A DNA stretch of 64,000 nucleotides from Thalassococcus halodurans (GCF_900108225.1 NZ_FNUZ01000001.1:124001-188000); one strand, 5' to 3'. Numbered from the stretch's first letter, positions 42,339-51,471 are shown. Made by a program: numbers and translations. The notes: generated from the letters alone by a model not told the origin.

Positions 42339-43334
42339 ATGCCTACTTCAAATAGTTTAAAATTAGAACTTTCTATCTGGGATCCGATCGGTGTCGCGCG
42401 GACCTTTTCGACATACGACGCCTACAAAGCGCTCGCACACCCGCGCACTTTGGTTTTCATCTGCCTTTGCATTCTGTTGATGTCAGTGGCCGATCCGGCA
42501 AACCATTCGGCGAATCTGGGCCCGCAGCTTGTTTTCCTACTCTGGAGCGCGATCACCTGCGTCTTTCTTGCGACAAAAATCCTGACGCATTGGGTGTTCG
42601 CCCATTTTCAAAAACACATCCTGCCGCTCCGAATCCCGTTGCCAGTGTTGACGTTTGCGTCGCTTTTTCCGGTGGTCGGCCTGTCTGAAAACCTTGCATG
42701 GCTGCTATCCAAGCAAACCTTCGTGTCTCACTTCTGGCAGCAGTTCACGATTCTCTTCATCATCGCGTTCCTTCTCGAGGTGCTTTTCTTCCTCTTTGTG
42801 CTGCCAACACTCGGAATCGAAATTCGCCAACAGGTCAAAGAACAAACGCCGGCAGAACCGGAAGAGCCGTCCCCTCTGCCCGCTCAATCAGAAGACGCCG
42901 CGCTGATCATCGGCACAGACCGCATTTCCATTGCCGATATCGTCTGTATCGAGGCGAAAGAGCACCACGTCTCGGTTCATTTAAAAGACAGCCTGATTTC
43001 GACTCGCGCACGTATGAAAGACATCGTCGCGCAAACCGACAATGATCAGGGGATCCAACCCCATCGGTCATGGTGGGTTCCACGTCATATGGCCAAAGAA
43101 ACCGTCAAAGTGCCCGGGCGGCACGTATTGCGCCTTACGAACGGGCGCGACATTCCGCTCTCTCGTAATCGCGTAAAAGAAGTGGCCGAGTGGTTGACCG
43201 AGACGGCACAAAACACGGCACGCACGCCAACGCCCTTTCAGTCGGAAAAAAATCACCTAGCTAGTGCTCCAAGAAACGACGAGGCCCGCGATGCTGTCAG
43301 CAGAAAACCTGAGGAAAGCCTTCCAAGCCAGTGA
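42339..43334 (+). CDS. Membrane-anchored LytTR transcriptional regulator
   Basis: 331 residues. Four hydrophobic helices in the N-terminal half (about 37-52, 63-83, 100-122, 131-156), a proline/glutamate-rich linker (168-185), then a LytTR DNA-binding domain (about 188-290) with HHVSVHLKDSLISTRARMKD, HRSWWVPRHM and DIPLSRNRVKEVAEWL. No receiver domain, so it would sense in the membrane itself. It overlaps the following ABC ATPase gene by 44 bases, so it most likely controls the transporter operon. The signal is unknown. Confidence 0.9.
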   Translation: MPTSNSLKLELSIWDPIGVARTFSTYDAYKALAHPRTLVFICLCILLMSVADPANHSANLGPQLVFLLWSAITCVFLATKILTHWVFAHFQKHILPLRIPLPVLTFASLFPVVGLSENLAWLLSKQTFVSHFWQQFTILFIIAFLLEVLFFLFVLPTLGIEIRQQVKEQTPAEPEEPSPLPAQSEDAALIIGTDRISIADIVCIEAKEHHVSVHLKDSLISTRARMKDIVAQTDNDQGIQPHRSWWVPRHMAKETVKVPGRHVLRLTNGRDIPLSRNRVKEVAEWLTETAQNTARTPTPFQSEKNHLASAPRNDEARDAVSRKPEESLPSQ

Positions 43335-43944
43335 CGGGGCCGTCGACGTCTTGCGCGGCGTCTCGCTAATGGTTGCAAAAGGCGAAAGCGTGGCACTGAC
43401 CGGAGAGAGCGGATCGGGGAAAAGCACCCTTTTACATTGCCTGGGCTGCCTTGAAGATATCGACAGCGGCACGATTTTTCTGAACGGTGACGCGCTTCAT
43501 GATCTAGATGATGACGGCAAGTCGCGGATCAGACGGCAAAAGTTCGGGATCGTTTTTCAACAGCTAAATCTGATTCCCTCGCTGACAGTTGCGCAAAACC
43601 TGTCGTTCCACGCACGCCTTGCTGTCCGCGAAAATGCCGAGTGGACGCAGGAACTGGCAGACAAGCTCGGCCTGGCGGCATTGCTTCACCGTTATCCAGA
43701 ACAGCTGTCAGGTGGCCAGCAGCAGCGCGTCGCAATCGGACGTGCCATCGCCAGCCGTCCCGAGTTCGTTCTGGCCGACGAACCCACAGGCAATCTGGAC
43801 GAGGATACTGCCGAAGCGGTCATGACCTTGTTGCAGGACTTGGTCAAAGAGGCCGGTGCAGGGCTGTTGATGGTGACCCACTCGGAACGCCATGCGTCCA
43901 AACTGGATCGCAGGTTGCACCTGAAAAACGGACTGATCGCGTGA
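43291..43944 (+). CDS. ABC transporter ATPase, MacB/LolD type
   Basis: 217 residues. Walker A TGESGSGKSTLLHC (about 37-50), Q-loop VFQQLNLIPS, signature LSGGQQQRVAIGRA, Walker B VLADEPTGNLD and switch His in VTHSERHASK. The ATG at 43291 has GAGG six bases upstream and lies inside the end of the LytTR gene; a GTG at 43264 is also in frame. Its stop overlaps the GTG start of the permease. Closest in type to ATPases of lipoprotein or efflux ABC systems of the FtsX/MacB class. Confidence 0.94.
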   Translation: MLSAENLRKAFQASDGAVDVLRGVSLMVAKGESVALTGESGSGKSTLLHCLGCLEDIDSGTIFLNGDALHDLDDDGKSRIRRQKFGIVFQQLNLIPSLTVAQNLSFHARLAVRENAEWTQELADKLGLAALLHRYPEQLSGGQQQRVAIGRAIASRPEFVLADEPTGNLDEDTAEAVMTLLQDLVKEAGAGLLMVTHSERHASKLDRRLHLKNGLIA

Positions 43945-46343
43945 ACCGCGTCATCTTTAGCGCGCTCCTGTCGCATTGGCTGCGTCACAAAGTTCAGTTC
44001 GTTACGCTTTTTCTGGGCCTTGCTCTGGCCACTGCCCTTTGGTCAGGCGTTCAATCGATCAACGCGCAGGCGCGGACCAGCTATGACGACGCGGCAGGCA
44101 GCATCGGACAGCGCGGATATGATAAACTCGTGTCAGAAAACGGCGTGTCGCTTGACGATTTTGTCCGGTTGCGGCGCATGGGCTATCTGGTGTCGCCCGA
44201 ACTGGAAGGGCTGCTGGCGGTTGGGGCAGACCGTGTCCAACTGACTGGATTTGATCCACTGACCAGCCCGCCGCGGGTGGGCATGGCCAGCCTTGATGAG
44301 CAAGGGCTGTTCGCATTTCTTTCCGATCAGGGACTGGTGCTGGCATCACCGGAAACCGTCAAAACGCTGACTGCCTTTTGGGGCGACGACGGGCCGATTG
44401 TTCAGGTTTCAGCCGAAGTTCCCATCGGTCAGGCGCTGACTGATGTGACAACGGCGCAATCGCTGCTCAACGCCGAATACCTGTCGGCGCTGGTGATCGC
44501 CCCTGACCAACCATTTGGCCTGCCGCCAATCACTGACTTGGACGGTTATGCAGTTATCCCGGCGCAGGGGACCGGCGATCTGGCGCAGTTGACGGACAGC
44601 TTTCACTTGAACCTGACCGCCTTTGGCTTGCTGTCTTTTGCCGTCGGTCTTTTCATCGTTCAGTCAGCCATCGGGCTGGCATTTGAACAACGCCGCAGCA
44701 CATTCCGGACCCTACGCGCCATGGGCATCGGCCTGAAACGGCTTGTGACGCTTTTGGCTGTTGAACTGGGGTTGATCGCATTGCTTGCCGGATTGGTCGG
44801 CATCGTCCTTGGTTACGGTATCGCCGCAGCCCTTTTGCCGGGTGTCGCCGGCACCCTCAGGGGGCTTTATGGCGCAGCTGTCTCTGGCGATCTGAGCTTT
44901 GATCCGGTTTGGGCAATCAGCGGTTTGGCCATGACAATGGCAGGGGCCGCCGTCGCGGGGGCGCAGGCGCTATGGCGGGTGGTACGGATGCCGATCCTTG
45001 CGCCCGCCCTTCCCCGTGCCTGGGCGATGTCCTCGGCCAGAACTCTGCGGTTACAGGCGTTTGCAGGATTGGGGCTGCTGGGCTTTAGTGGAATTCTGGC
45101 GATATGGGGCTCGGGCCTGATCGCGGGCTTTGCCTGCCTTGCGTCGCTATTGATCGGCGCAGCCATCGTTTTACCCCCGATCACAAATGCCGTCCTGAAA
45201 ATGGCGGGCAAACTGCCGCGTTCACCGCTTGGCCAATGGACCGTCGCTGACACGCGTCAGCAGGTGCCTGCGCTGTCACTTGCTTTGATGGCACTACTGC
45301 TCGCGCTGTCGGCAAATGTCGGCGTGGCGACGATGGTTGGCTCTTTCCGCGCCACGTTTGTGGGATGGCTTGACCAACGCCTCGCCGCCGAAATCTACGT
45401 AACCGCCCGTACGCCGCAAGAAGCAGAAGACATCCGGCGCTTTGCCGCCCCGCGCACGACCGCCGCCTTGCCCATCTGGTCCGTAGAAGCCACGCTGCTG
45501 GAACAGAACGTCGATATCTACGGCATCATCGATCACCCGACCTACCGCGATAACTGGCCCTTGCTGCAGGCAACCGAAGACGTCTGGGACGAAATCAGCA
45601 CGGGCCAAGGCGTTCTGGTCAACGAACAATTCGCCCGCCGGAACGGCATCACCGTTGGCAACACCCTTTCGGTGACAGATACGTGGCCCCTGCCCGTGGT
45701 TGGCATCTATTCCGACTACGGCAACCCGCACGGCCAACTGATCACGGCCCTCGCACCGCTAGAGAGCCGTTTTCCGAACCGTCCCAAACTTCGCTACGCC
45801 TATCGCATCGCGCCGGATCAAGCGGGCGAATTGGCCCGCGATATCCGCGAAAAGTTCAATCTGCCCGCATCTGCGGTCGTCAACCAATCCGACGTTAAAA
45901 AAATGTCCCTACGCGTGTTCGACCAGACCTTTCTGGTAACCGGCGCGCTGAATTTCCTGACGTTGGGCGTCGCCAGCTTTGCTCTGCTGACCAGCCTTTT
46001 AACGCTGTCGACCATGCGGCTTCCTCAACTGGCCCCTGTCTGGTCTTTGGGGATCACGACAAAGGCGCTGTCGAAAATCGAATCCTGGCGCAGCCTTGCC
46101 TTGGCTGTGTTCACATGGATCCTGTCCATCCCGGTGGGGCTGGCGTTGGCATGGGTGTTGCTGTCGATCGTGAACGTCGAGGCCTTCGGCTGGAAGCTTC
46201 CGATGTACCTGTTTCCCACAGATTGGTTCAGGCTAGGCGTGCTGGCAGTTCTGGCCGCAGCGGTGGCCTGTTTCTGGCCGATCTACCGTCTAAGGCGCTT
46301 GCCCTCTGCGCAATTGCTACGGGTGTTTTCCAATGAACGTTAA
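43941..46343 (+). CDS. FtsX/MacB-type ABC permease
   Basis: 800 residues. An N-terminal helix (about 17-36), a periplasmic domain, three helices around 230-340, then a second FtsX-like half with more helices (400-460, 480-505), another periplasmic domain and three C-terminal helices (about 665-790). This duplicated FtsX layout is that of lipid or lipoprotein-extracting permeases. It starts with GTG at 43941 in a GTGA overlap with the ATPase stop. Partner of the ATPase; a secreted AttH-like protein is coded next with an 11-base overlap. Confidence 0.91.
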   Translation: MNRVIFSALLSHWLRHKVQFVTLFLGLALATALWSGVQSINAQARTSYDDAAGSIGQRGYDKLVSENGVSLDDFVRLRRMGYLVSPELEGLLAVGADRVQLTGFDPLTSPPRVGMASLDEQGLFAFLSDQGLVLASPETVKTLTAFWGDDGPIVQVSAEVPIGQALTDVTTAQSLLNAEYLSALVIAPDQPFGLPPITDLDGYAVIPAQGTGDLAQLTDSFHLNLTAFGLLSFAVGLFIVQSAIGLAFEQRRSTFRTLRAMGIGLKRLVTLLAVELGLIALLAGLVGIVLGYGIAAALLPGVAGTLRGLYGAAVSGDLSFDPVWAISGLAMTMAGAAVAGAQALWRVVRMPILAPALPRAWAMSSARTLRLQAFAGLGLLGFSGILAIWGSGLIAGFACLASLLIGAAIVLPPITNAVLKMAGKLPRSPLGQWTVADTRQQVPALSLALMALLLALSANVGVATMVGSFRATFVGWLDQRLAAEIYVTARTPQEAEDIRRFAAPRTTAALPIWSVEATLLEQNVDIYGIIDHPTYRDNWPLLQATEDVWDEISTGQGVLVNEQFARRNGITVGNTLSVTDTWPLPVVGIYSDYGNPHGQLITALAPLESRFPNRPKLRYAYRIAPDQAGELARDIREKFNLPASAVVNQSDVKKMSLRVFDQTFLVTGALNFLTLGVASFALLTSLLTLSTMRLPQLAPVWSLGITTKALSKIESWRSLALAVFTWILSIPVGLALAWVLLSIVNVEAFGWKLPMYLFPTDWFRLGVLAVLAAAVACFWPIYRLRRLPSAQLLRVFSNER

Positions 46344-47382
46344 AATCCTTCTGCTCCTTATTGGTCTTTTGCCCTCGATCGCATCCGCGCAGGGCTTTGC
46401 CGGGTTGGGAACCGAGGTCGACGGTTTCGCCATTCCGGAACGCGGGACCAATTTCACGTTTCCACAAGATCACGCAGCACACCCCGATTTCCGGATTGAG
46501 TGGTGGTATCTGACGGCCAATCTGACCGACGGCGCTGGACGGGACTACGGCGTGCAGTGGACACTATTTCGCTCGGCCAGCCAGCCCACCGGCCTGCCTG
46601 AAGACCAGCTTTGGATGGGCCACGCCGCTGTGACAACAGAAGACACCCATTACCACGCTGAACGGCTTGCACGGGGCGCAACCGGTCAGGCCGGCATAAG
46701 CCAACCGCTAAATGCGTTTATTGATGACTGGTCGCTGGCTAGCGTGGCCTCTGGAAACAAAGATCTTCTCTCAGCCATCGAGCTGACCGCACGCGGGGCC
46801 GAGTTTGCCTATCGCTTGAACCTGACCGCCGATGGCCCATTGGTTGCCCATGGTGACCAAGGCTATTCGATCAAATCATCCTCGGGCCAAGCCAGCTATT
46901 ATTACTCGCAACCGTTTTACGCGGTCTCGGGAACGCTCAATTTGCCAGATGGCGATATCGATGTGACCGGAACAGCGTGGCTGGATCGGGAATGGTCTTC
47001 CCAACCTTTGGCCTCTGATCAAAGCGGTTGGGACTGGTTCTCGCTCAATCTTGATAGCGGCGACAAGCTTATGGCTTTCCGTCTGCGCAGCACGTCAGGA
47101 GACGACTACACATCAGGAACGTGGATCACCGCAGACGGCACGCCCACTGCAATCGACAACGGCACAATCGAACTGTCGCCGATAATCCAAACCACCACGC
47201 ATGGCCGCGAGGTGCCGACCAGTTGGTCGGTAAAATTGCCCGAGAAGGACTTGGACATTACGGTAGAGGCCGTTCAGCCCGACGCATGGATGGACACACT
47301 ATTTCCTTATTGGGAAGGCCCGATCCGGATCACAGGATCGCATGGCGGACGCGGCTATCTTGAGATGACAGGTTACAATTAG
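46333..47382 (+). CDS. AttH-like lipocalin-domain secreted protein
   Basis: 349 residues. Signal peptide (MNVKILLLLIGLLPSIASAQ, cut near 20) and a two-barrel lipocalin-like domain, with FRIEWWYLTANL near residue 53, TAWLDREWSS and GWDWFSLNLDSGDKLMAFRL mid-protein: hallmarks of the AttH / CrtC-hydratase N-terminal family. In Agrobacterium, AttH accompanies an ABC transporter (AttEFG). A role in carrying the transported lipid or pigment through the periplasm is likely but inferred. Overlaps the permease by 11 bases. Confidence 0.9.
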   Translation: MNVKILLLLIGLLPSIASAQGFAGLGTEVDGFAIPERGTNFTFPQDHAAHPDFRIEWWYLTANLTDGAGRDYGVQWTLFRSASQPTGLPEDQLWMGHAAVTTEDTHYHAERLARGATGQAGISQPLNAFIDDWSLASVASGNKDLLSAIELTARGAEFAYRLNLTADGPLVAHGDQGYSIKSSSGQASYYYSQPFYAVSGTLNLPDGDIDVTGTAWLDREWSSQPLASDQSGWDWFSLNLDSGDKLMAFRLRSTSGDDYTSGTWITADGTPTAIDNGTIELSPIIQTTTHGREVPTSWSVKLPEKDLDITVEAVQPDAWMDTLFPYWEGPIRITGSHGGRGYLEMTGYN

Positions 47383-47438
47383 GTAATGCGTCAGCACGTC
47401 ACTTTCGGCCACGTCGAAACCGTGTCATTCTTGCCGCC

Positions 47439-47798
47439 ATGTTTGGACGACTCAAAAATCTGGTGATTGCCTGCCTGTCGGTGACGCTGTTCGCAGCGCT
47501 GACGGTATATTCGGCGACCCAGATGGCGCCCGATCATGATGCCTTGATGCAAAAGGCCGAAATGATCGCGGCTGGCGCGACGTTGGCCGATATCTGTTCC
47601 GAGAACCTTGATCAGCACGATCATGAACACCGTTGTCCGGTTTGTAATGAACTGCCGCGGTCCGAACAGGCCCGCGCACCGGAAAGCATCATCAAGCTTT
47701 CGATCGCACTTGAGCATCACTACGCTGCGGACCTGATCACCGGTCCACAGCTTCGCCATTCGCATGTCGCAGCCCGCGCGCCACCGGCGGCTGTCTGA
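47439..47798 (+). CDS. Small membrane protein with His/Cys metal motif
   Basis: 119 residues. One N-terminal hydrophobic segment (about 7-29, anchor or signal), then HDHEHRCPVCNEL near residue 61, a dense His/Cys motif fit for copper or zinc, and further His in LEHHY and LRHSHVAA. I do not recognise a family with certainty; DUF2946-like proteins share a CPxC motif near copper genes. It precedes the PCuAC and Sco1 genes, so copper handling is the best guess. Confidence 0.7.
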   Translation: MFGRLKNLVIACLSVTLFAALTVYSATQMAPDHDALMQKAEMIAAGATLADICSENLDQHDHEHRCPVCNELPRSEQARAPESIIKLSIALEHHYAADLITGPQLRHSHVAARAPPAAV

Positions 47799-47884
47799 TT
47801 TTCCACACTTTCACCTGAAAACCGGCCTTCTGGGCCGCCCACCGCAGCATGCACACAGCATCTGCGCGATCTTTGGAAAACGAC

Positions 47885-48478
47885 ATGACATCTTTGAACT
47901 CATCCGCCCTGATCACAGGGTTTCTCATGACCCTCGCAACATCCACTTGGGCCGAAGACGCACCCAAACCCATTCCCTTTCCGCCAAATCAGCAAGGCGG
48001 CGGAATGAACCATATGGATCACGGGGCCTATGCCCAGGGCATGCACGCCGTGGAAACCATCGGCGATCTGGAAATATCGGGCTTTTATTCGCGCGAAACG
48101 CTGCCCAATGCGCCGGTCGCTGGCGGCTTTATGACAATCACCAACACCGGCAGCGCAGATGATCGCCTGATCGCCGCCAGCTCTGACATTTCCGGCCGCG
48201 TCGAAATTCATGAAATGGCTATGGAAAACGACGTGATGAAAATGCGCGAACTGGCTGACGGCCTTCCGATTCCCGCTGGCGAAACCGTCGAGCTGAAACC
48301 CGGCGGCTACCACGTCATGTTCATGGAACTGCACAAAGCCTTGGTCCAAGGCGACACCGTCTCAGTAACGCTTGAGTTCGAGCAGGCGGGCAGCACGACC
48401 ATCACAATGCCCGTCGCCGCGCGACAAGGCGGCATGGGTCACATCGGCCATGGCGGCCACATGAAGCATGGAAGCTAA
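47885..48478 (+). CDS. Copper chaperone PCuAC (DUF461)
   Basis: 197 residues. Signal peptide to about residue 23, a Met/His-rich stretch (GGGMNHMDHGAYAQGMHAV), then the PCuAC domain with the copper-binding pattern HEMAMENDVMKMREL and GGYHVMFMELHK, and a His/Met-rich tail (GGMGHIGHGGHMKHGS). It delivers Cu(I) to the CuA centre of cytochrome oxidase with Sco1, coded next, four bases later. ATG 47885 chosen so the leader is a normal signal. Confidence 0.94.
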   Translation: MTSLNSSALITGFLMTLATSTWAEDAPKPIPFPPNQQGGGMNHMDHGAYAQGMHAVETIGDLEISGFYSRETLPNAPVAGGFMTITNTGSADDRLIAASSDISGRVEIHEMAMENDVMKMRELADGLPIPAGETVELKPGGYHVMFMELHKALVQGDTVSVTLEFEQAGSTTITMPVAARQGGMGHIGHGGHMKHGS

Positions 48479-48481
48479 ATC

Positions 48482-49069
48482 ATGACCAACCGCAAGTATA
48501 CGTTTGTGGTCGCGGGAGGGCTGGCACTTCTGGCCCTCTTCGCAGCCCTTTGGGTTGTTATGATCATCCCGAAAATGAACCGCACCGCCGCAGACAGCCT
48601 AGGCATGGGTGACTATGCCCTGCTGACCACTGACCGCACGCAGTTCACAGAAGACAGCCTGAAGGGCGCGCCATCGGCTGTGTTCTTTGGCTTCACCCAC
48701 TGCCCCGAGGTCTGCCCCACAACGCTGGGCGATATCGCGGGCTGGCAAGCCGAACTGTCTGACCAAGGAAAAGAGCTGCGCACATACTTTGTCACCGTCG
48801 ATCCGGAACGCGACACCATCGACATGATGCAGGAATACGTATCATGGGTGCCCGGCGTCGTTGGCGTGTCCGGTCCCGAGGAAGAGGTCAAGAAAGCCAT
48901 CACCTCGTTCCGCGTTTACGCCCAGAAGGTGCCCTTGAAAAACGGTGGCTACACGATGGACCATTCGGCCTTTGTGATGCTGTTCGATAAGAAAGGACGC
49001 TTTGTGCAAACCATCAGCTACGGAGAGCAGTTCGACTCGGCCATGAAAAAGATCGACGCCCTGCATTAG
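48482..49069 (+). CDS. SCO1/SenC copper chaperone
   Basis: 195 residues. N-terminal anchor (about 8-31), thioredoxin-like fold with CPEVCP in GFTHCPEVCPTTLGDIAG (about residue 74) and the distal His in YTMDHSAFVMLFDKKGR. These three bind copper for CuA site assembly in cytochrome c oxidase. Together with PCuAC it forms a two-step delivery pair. Followed by the tRNA-Val gene on the other strand. Confidence 0.96.
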   Translation: MTNRKYTFVVAGGLALLALFAALWVVMIIPKMNRTAADSLGMGDYALLTTDRTQFTEDSLKGAPSAVFFGFTHCPEVCPTTLGDIAGWQAELSDQGKELRTYFVTVDPERDTIDMMQEYVSWVPGVVGVSGPEEEVKKAITSFRVYAQKVPLKNGGYTMDHSAFVMLFDKKGRFVQTISYGEQFDSAMKKIDALH

Positions 49070-49102
49070 CAAGGGTGTTTGGTATCGATTTCAGGAAGAA
49101 AG

Positions 49103-49178
<76 letters not shown>

Positions 49179-49267
49179 GCCGTGGCGTGCCTTCTAGCTA
49201 AGGGCGTTCGGGCTTGCAAGACGTTTGTGGCAGTTTTTGGAGAAAATTTTTCGCCTTTATAAACGCC

Positions 49268-49292
49268 GCGAAGTTACCTTGAAAAACTTCGC
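49268..49292. other. Stem-loop downstream of the GMC gene
   Basis: GCGAAGTT (49268-49275) with AACTTCGC (49285-49292), perfect eight-base arms, upstream of the tRNA-Val gene and next to the bidirectional terminator. Possibly a second hairpin of the GMC transcript end. Confidence 0.4.
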
Positions 49293-49303
49293 ATCACAGG
49301 CAC

Positions 49304-49336
49304 GAAAAAACGCCCCGATTTGGCCTCGGGGCGTTT
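49304..49336 (-). terminator. Terminator of the GMC dehydrogenase operon
   Basis: AAACGCCCCGA (49308-49318) with TCGGGGCGTTT (49326-49336); on the minus strand it is followed by a run of six Ts. 17 bases after the GMC stop codon. Confidence 0.9.
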
Positions 49337-49352
49337 CGATTTTTGGCAGGTT

Positions 49353-50924
49353 TTACAGGTTGCCCGCACTCATTTCGCGGGCGATGTGATCGGCCTGACG
49401 GATAGCCAAAGCCACAATCGTCAGCGTCGGGTTTTCTGCTGCCCCTGTTGTGAATTGCGACCCGTCGGAAATGAACAGGTTCGAAATGTCGTGGGTCTGA
49501 CCCCACTTGTTCACAACGCCATCACGCGCGTTTTCCGACATCCGGTTGGTGCCCAGATTGTGCGTCGACGGATACGGCGGCGTCGGGAAGACGCGTGTCG
49601 CGCCGACGGCCTCGTACACCGCGATACCCTGTTTGTAGGCATGGTTGCGCATCGCGATGTCGTTGGGGTGATCATCGAAATGCACGTTCGCCACCGGCAG
49701 ACCGTATTGGTCTTTCACATCGTGGTTCAGCGTTACGCGGTTGGTTTCCTGCGGCATGTCTTCGCCAACCAGCCACATGCCAGCCATGTTTTCATAGCCG
49801 TCCAATGCGGTGGTGAACTCACGCCCCCAAGCGCCCGGATCAAGGAAGGCCGCCATGAACGGAATGCCCAGCGCCAGCGTTTCCATTTCATAACCACCGA
49901 CAAATCCGCGGGATGGGTCGTGTTTGGCTTCGTCCTGAATGATGCCAGCCATGGTCGTGCCGCGCCACATACGGACAGGTTTGTCGAACACCGCATAGAC
50001 CGAACCGGTCATGTGCCGCATATAGTTGCGCCCCACCTGCCCCGAGCTATTGGCCAGACCATCAGGGAACATCGACGACGCCGAGTTCAGCAGCAAGCGC
50101 GGGCTTTCGAACGAATTGCCAGCCACGCAGACAATGCGTGCTTTCTGAAGCTGCAGATTGCCATCCGCATCGAAGTATTCGACGCCTGTCACCTTGCCCG
50201 CTTCATTGTGAACGATGCGTGCCACATGGGCGCGTTCGCGGACCTCAAGGTTTCCTGTCGCTTCACCGCGCGGAATGTCGGTGTAGGCGGCAGACCACTT
50301 GGCGCCCCACTTACAGCCTTGGAAACAGAAGCCAGTTTGCTGGCAGGCCATCCGTTCGTCGTTCCACGCCGAGTTGATCGCCATGCGACCGGTCGACACC
50401 TCTTTGTAGCCAAGCGCGCGTGCGCCTTTTTCAAAGACCTTGTAGTTGTTGTTGCCCGGAAGGCCCTCGCGGCCGCCAGTGCGCGTTACGCCCAGTTTGT
50501 TCTCGGCCTTGGTGTACCACTGGTCCATTTCCGCCGGATCAATCGGCCAGTCCAGCAGGTTCGCGCCCTGGACATCACCATAGGTCGTTTTGGCCTTCCA
50601 TTCGTGGTCCTGAAACCGCAGCGATGCGCCAGCCCAGTGCGTTGTGGTGCCACCAACCGCCTTAACGATCCACGCAGGCAGACCGGAAAAGTCCTTGGCA
50701 ACGCGCCAGTCACCGGACGTGGTGCGTGGGTCGGTCCAGGCAAGCTGACCAAAGCTTTCCCATTCGTCGTTGATGTAGTCGTCGGGCAAATACCGCCCGC
50801 CCGCTTCCAGCGCGACGACCTTCACGCCCTTCTGGGCCAGTTCATTGGACAGAACCCCGCCACCGGCGCCGGTTCCGATTACGACGACAACACTGTCGTC
50901 ATTCAGATCAAAAGGTGCAGCCAT
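49353..50924 (-). CDS. GMC family FAD oxidoreductase (gluconate 2-dehydrogenase large subunit-like)
   Basis: 523 residues. FAD-binding VVVVIGTGAGGGVLSNELAQKG near residue 10, the GMC pattern GGTTTHWAGASLRF around 95, VCVAGNSFESPRLLLNSAS about 270, and the C-terminal catalytic His block in PTPPYPSTHNLGTNRM and SDGSQFTTGAAENPTLTIVA. It oxidises a polyol, sugar or sugar acid. It follows the small Tat subunit gene by 22 bases. The usual partner cytochrome c subunit is not adjacent. Confidence 0.92.
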   Translation of the reverse strand: MAAPFDLNDDSVVVVIGTGAGGGVLSNELAQKGVKVVALEAGGRYLPDDYINDEWESFGQLAWTDPRTTSGDWRVAKDFSGLPAWIVKAVGGTTTHWAGASLRFQDHEWKAKTTYGDVQGANLLDWPIDPAEMDQWYTKAENKLGVTRTGGREGLPGNNNYKVFEKGARALGYKEVSTGRMAINSAWNDERMACQQTGFCFQGCKWGAKWSAAYTDIPRGEATGNLEVRERAHVARIVHNEAGKVTGVEYFDADGNLQLQKARIVCVAGNSFESPRLLLNSASSMFPDGLANSSGQVGRNYMRHMTGSVYAVFDKPVRMWRGTTMAGIIQDEAKHDPSRGFVGGYEMETLALGIPFMAAFLDPGAWGREFTTALDGYENMAGMWLVGEDMPQETNRVTLNHDVKDQYGLPVANVHFDDHPNDIAMRNHAYKQGIAVYEAVGATRVFPTPPYPSTHNLGTNRMSENARDGVVNKWGQTHDISNLFISDGSQFTTGAAENPTLTIVALAIRQADHIAREMSAGNL

Positions 50925-50946
50925 AGCTATCTCCTCCCACTATGGC

Positions 50947-51471
50947 TCAAAGCCAGTTGATGTCGTTGAAACCGCGCTCGATGTAGCCACCTTTCGAGTA
51001 GCTCTCGCCCTCATAGCCAAAGATCGGCCACACGGCCTTTTGGTTATAAAGGCCGGTCACAAGACCACCGCGGATTTGCTGGAAGAAGGCGCTGTCCTCC
51101 ATCGAGCGCAGGATATCAACGCGGTCGCGTTCCCATCCCGCCCCAAGGTAAGACCCATGACCACGCCCCTGCGCTGCCGCATCCAACGCGGCGATGCCCG
51201 ACGTAATACCAGCGGCAGCATCGGCGTTGTCATAGCCTTTGACGGCCAGAACATAGTTTTCATCGGGGATACGGTCGTGCGGATAGATATCGCGCGCCAT
51301 CTGGACCAGCGTGGCAAAAACCTGCGGGTCCAGATGAGTGGTTTCCATCGCCCAAGCGGCGTTCGGGGATGCAATAAACCCTGCGCCGATGACGAATGAT
51401 GCGCCAGCGGCTGTCGCTGACGACAAAAGCTGGCGGCGGGTTAACCCCCGCGGGCTTGCTGTGTTTGTCAT
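50947..51471 (-). CDS. Gluconate 2-dehydrogenase subunit 3-like protein
   Basis: 174 residues. A twin-arginine signal (LTRRQLLSSATAAGASFVIG, cut after about residue 41) and the subunit 3 domain: FATLVQMARDIYPHDRIPDE and FFQQIRGGLVTGLYNQKAVWPIFGYEG. It escorts the folded FAD subunit across the membrane by hitchhiking on its Tat signal, since the large subunit has none. ATG 51471 is preceded by GGAGGAG; a frame to 51489 lacks a good site. Confidence 0.92.
   Translation of the reverse strand: MTNTASPRGLTRRQLLSSATAAGASFVIGAGFIASPNAAWAMETTHLDPQVFATLVQMARDIYPHDRIPDENYVLAVKGYDNADAAAGITSGIAALDAAAQGRGHGSYLGAGWERDRVDILRSMEDSAFFQQIRGGLVTGLYNQKAVWPIFGYEGESYSKGGYIERGFNDINWL

Noticed and set aside
49320-50960. 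546-codon open frame on plus opposite the GMC gene
   Set aside because: Mirror frame of a clear GMC dehydrogenase; no domain and no ribosome site.
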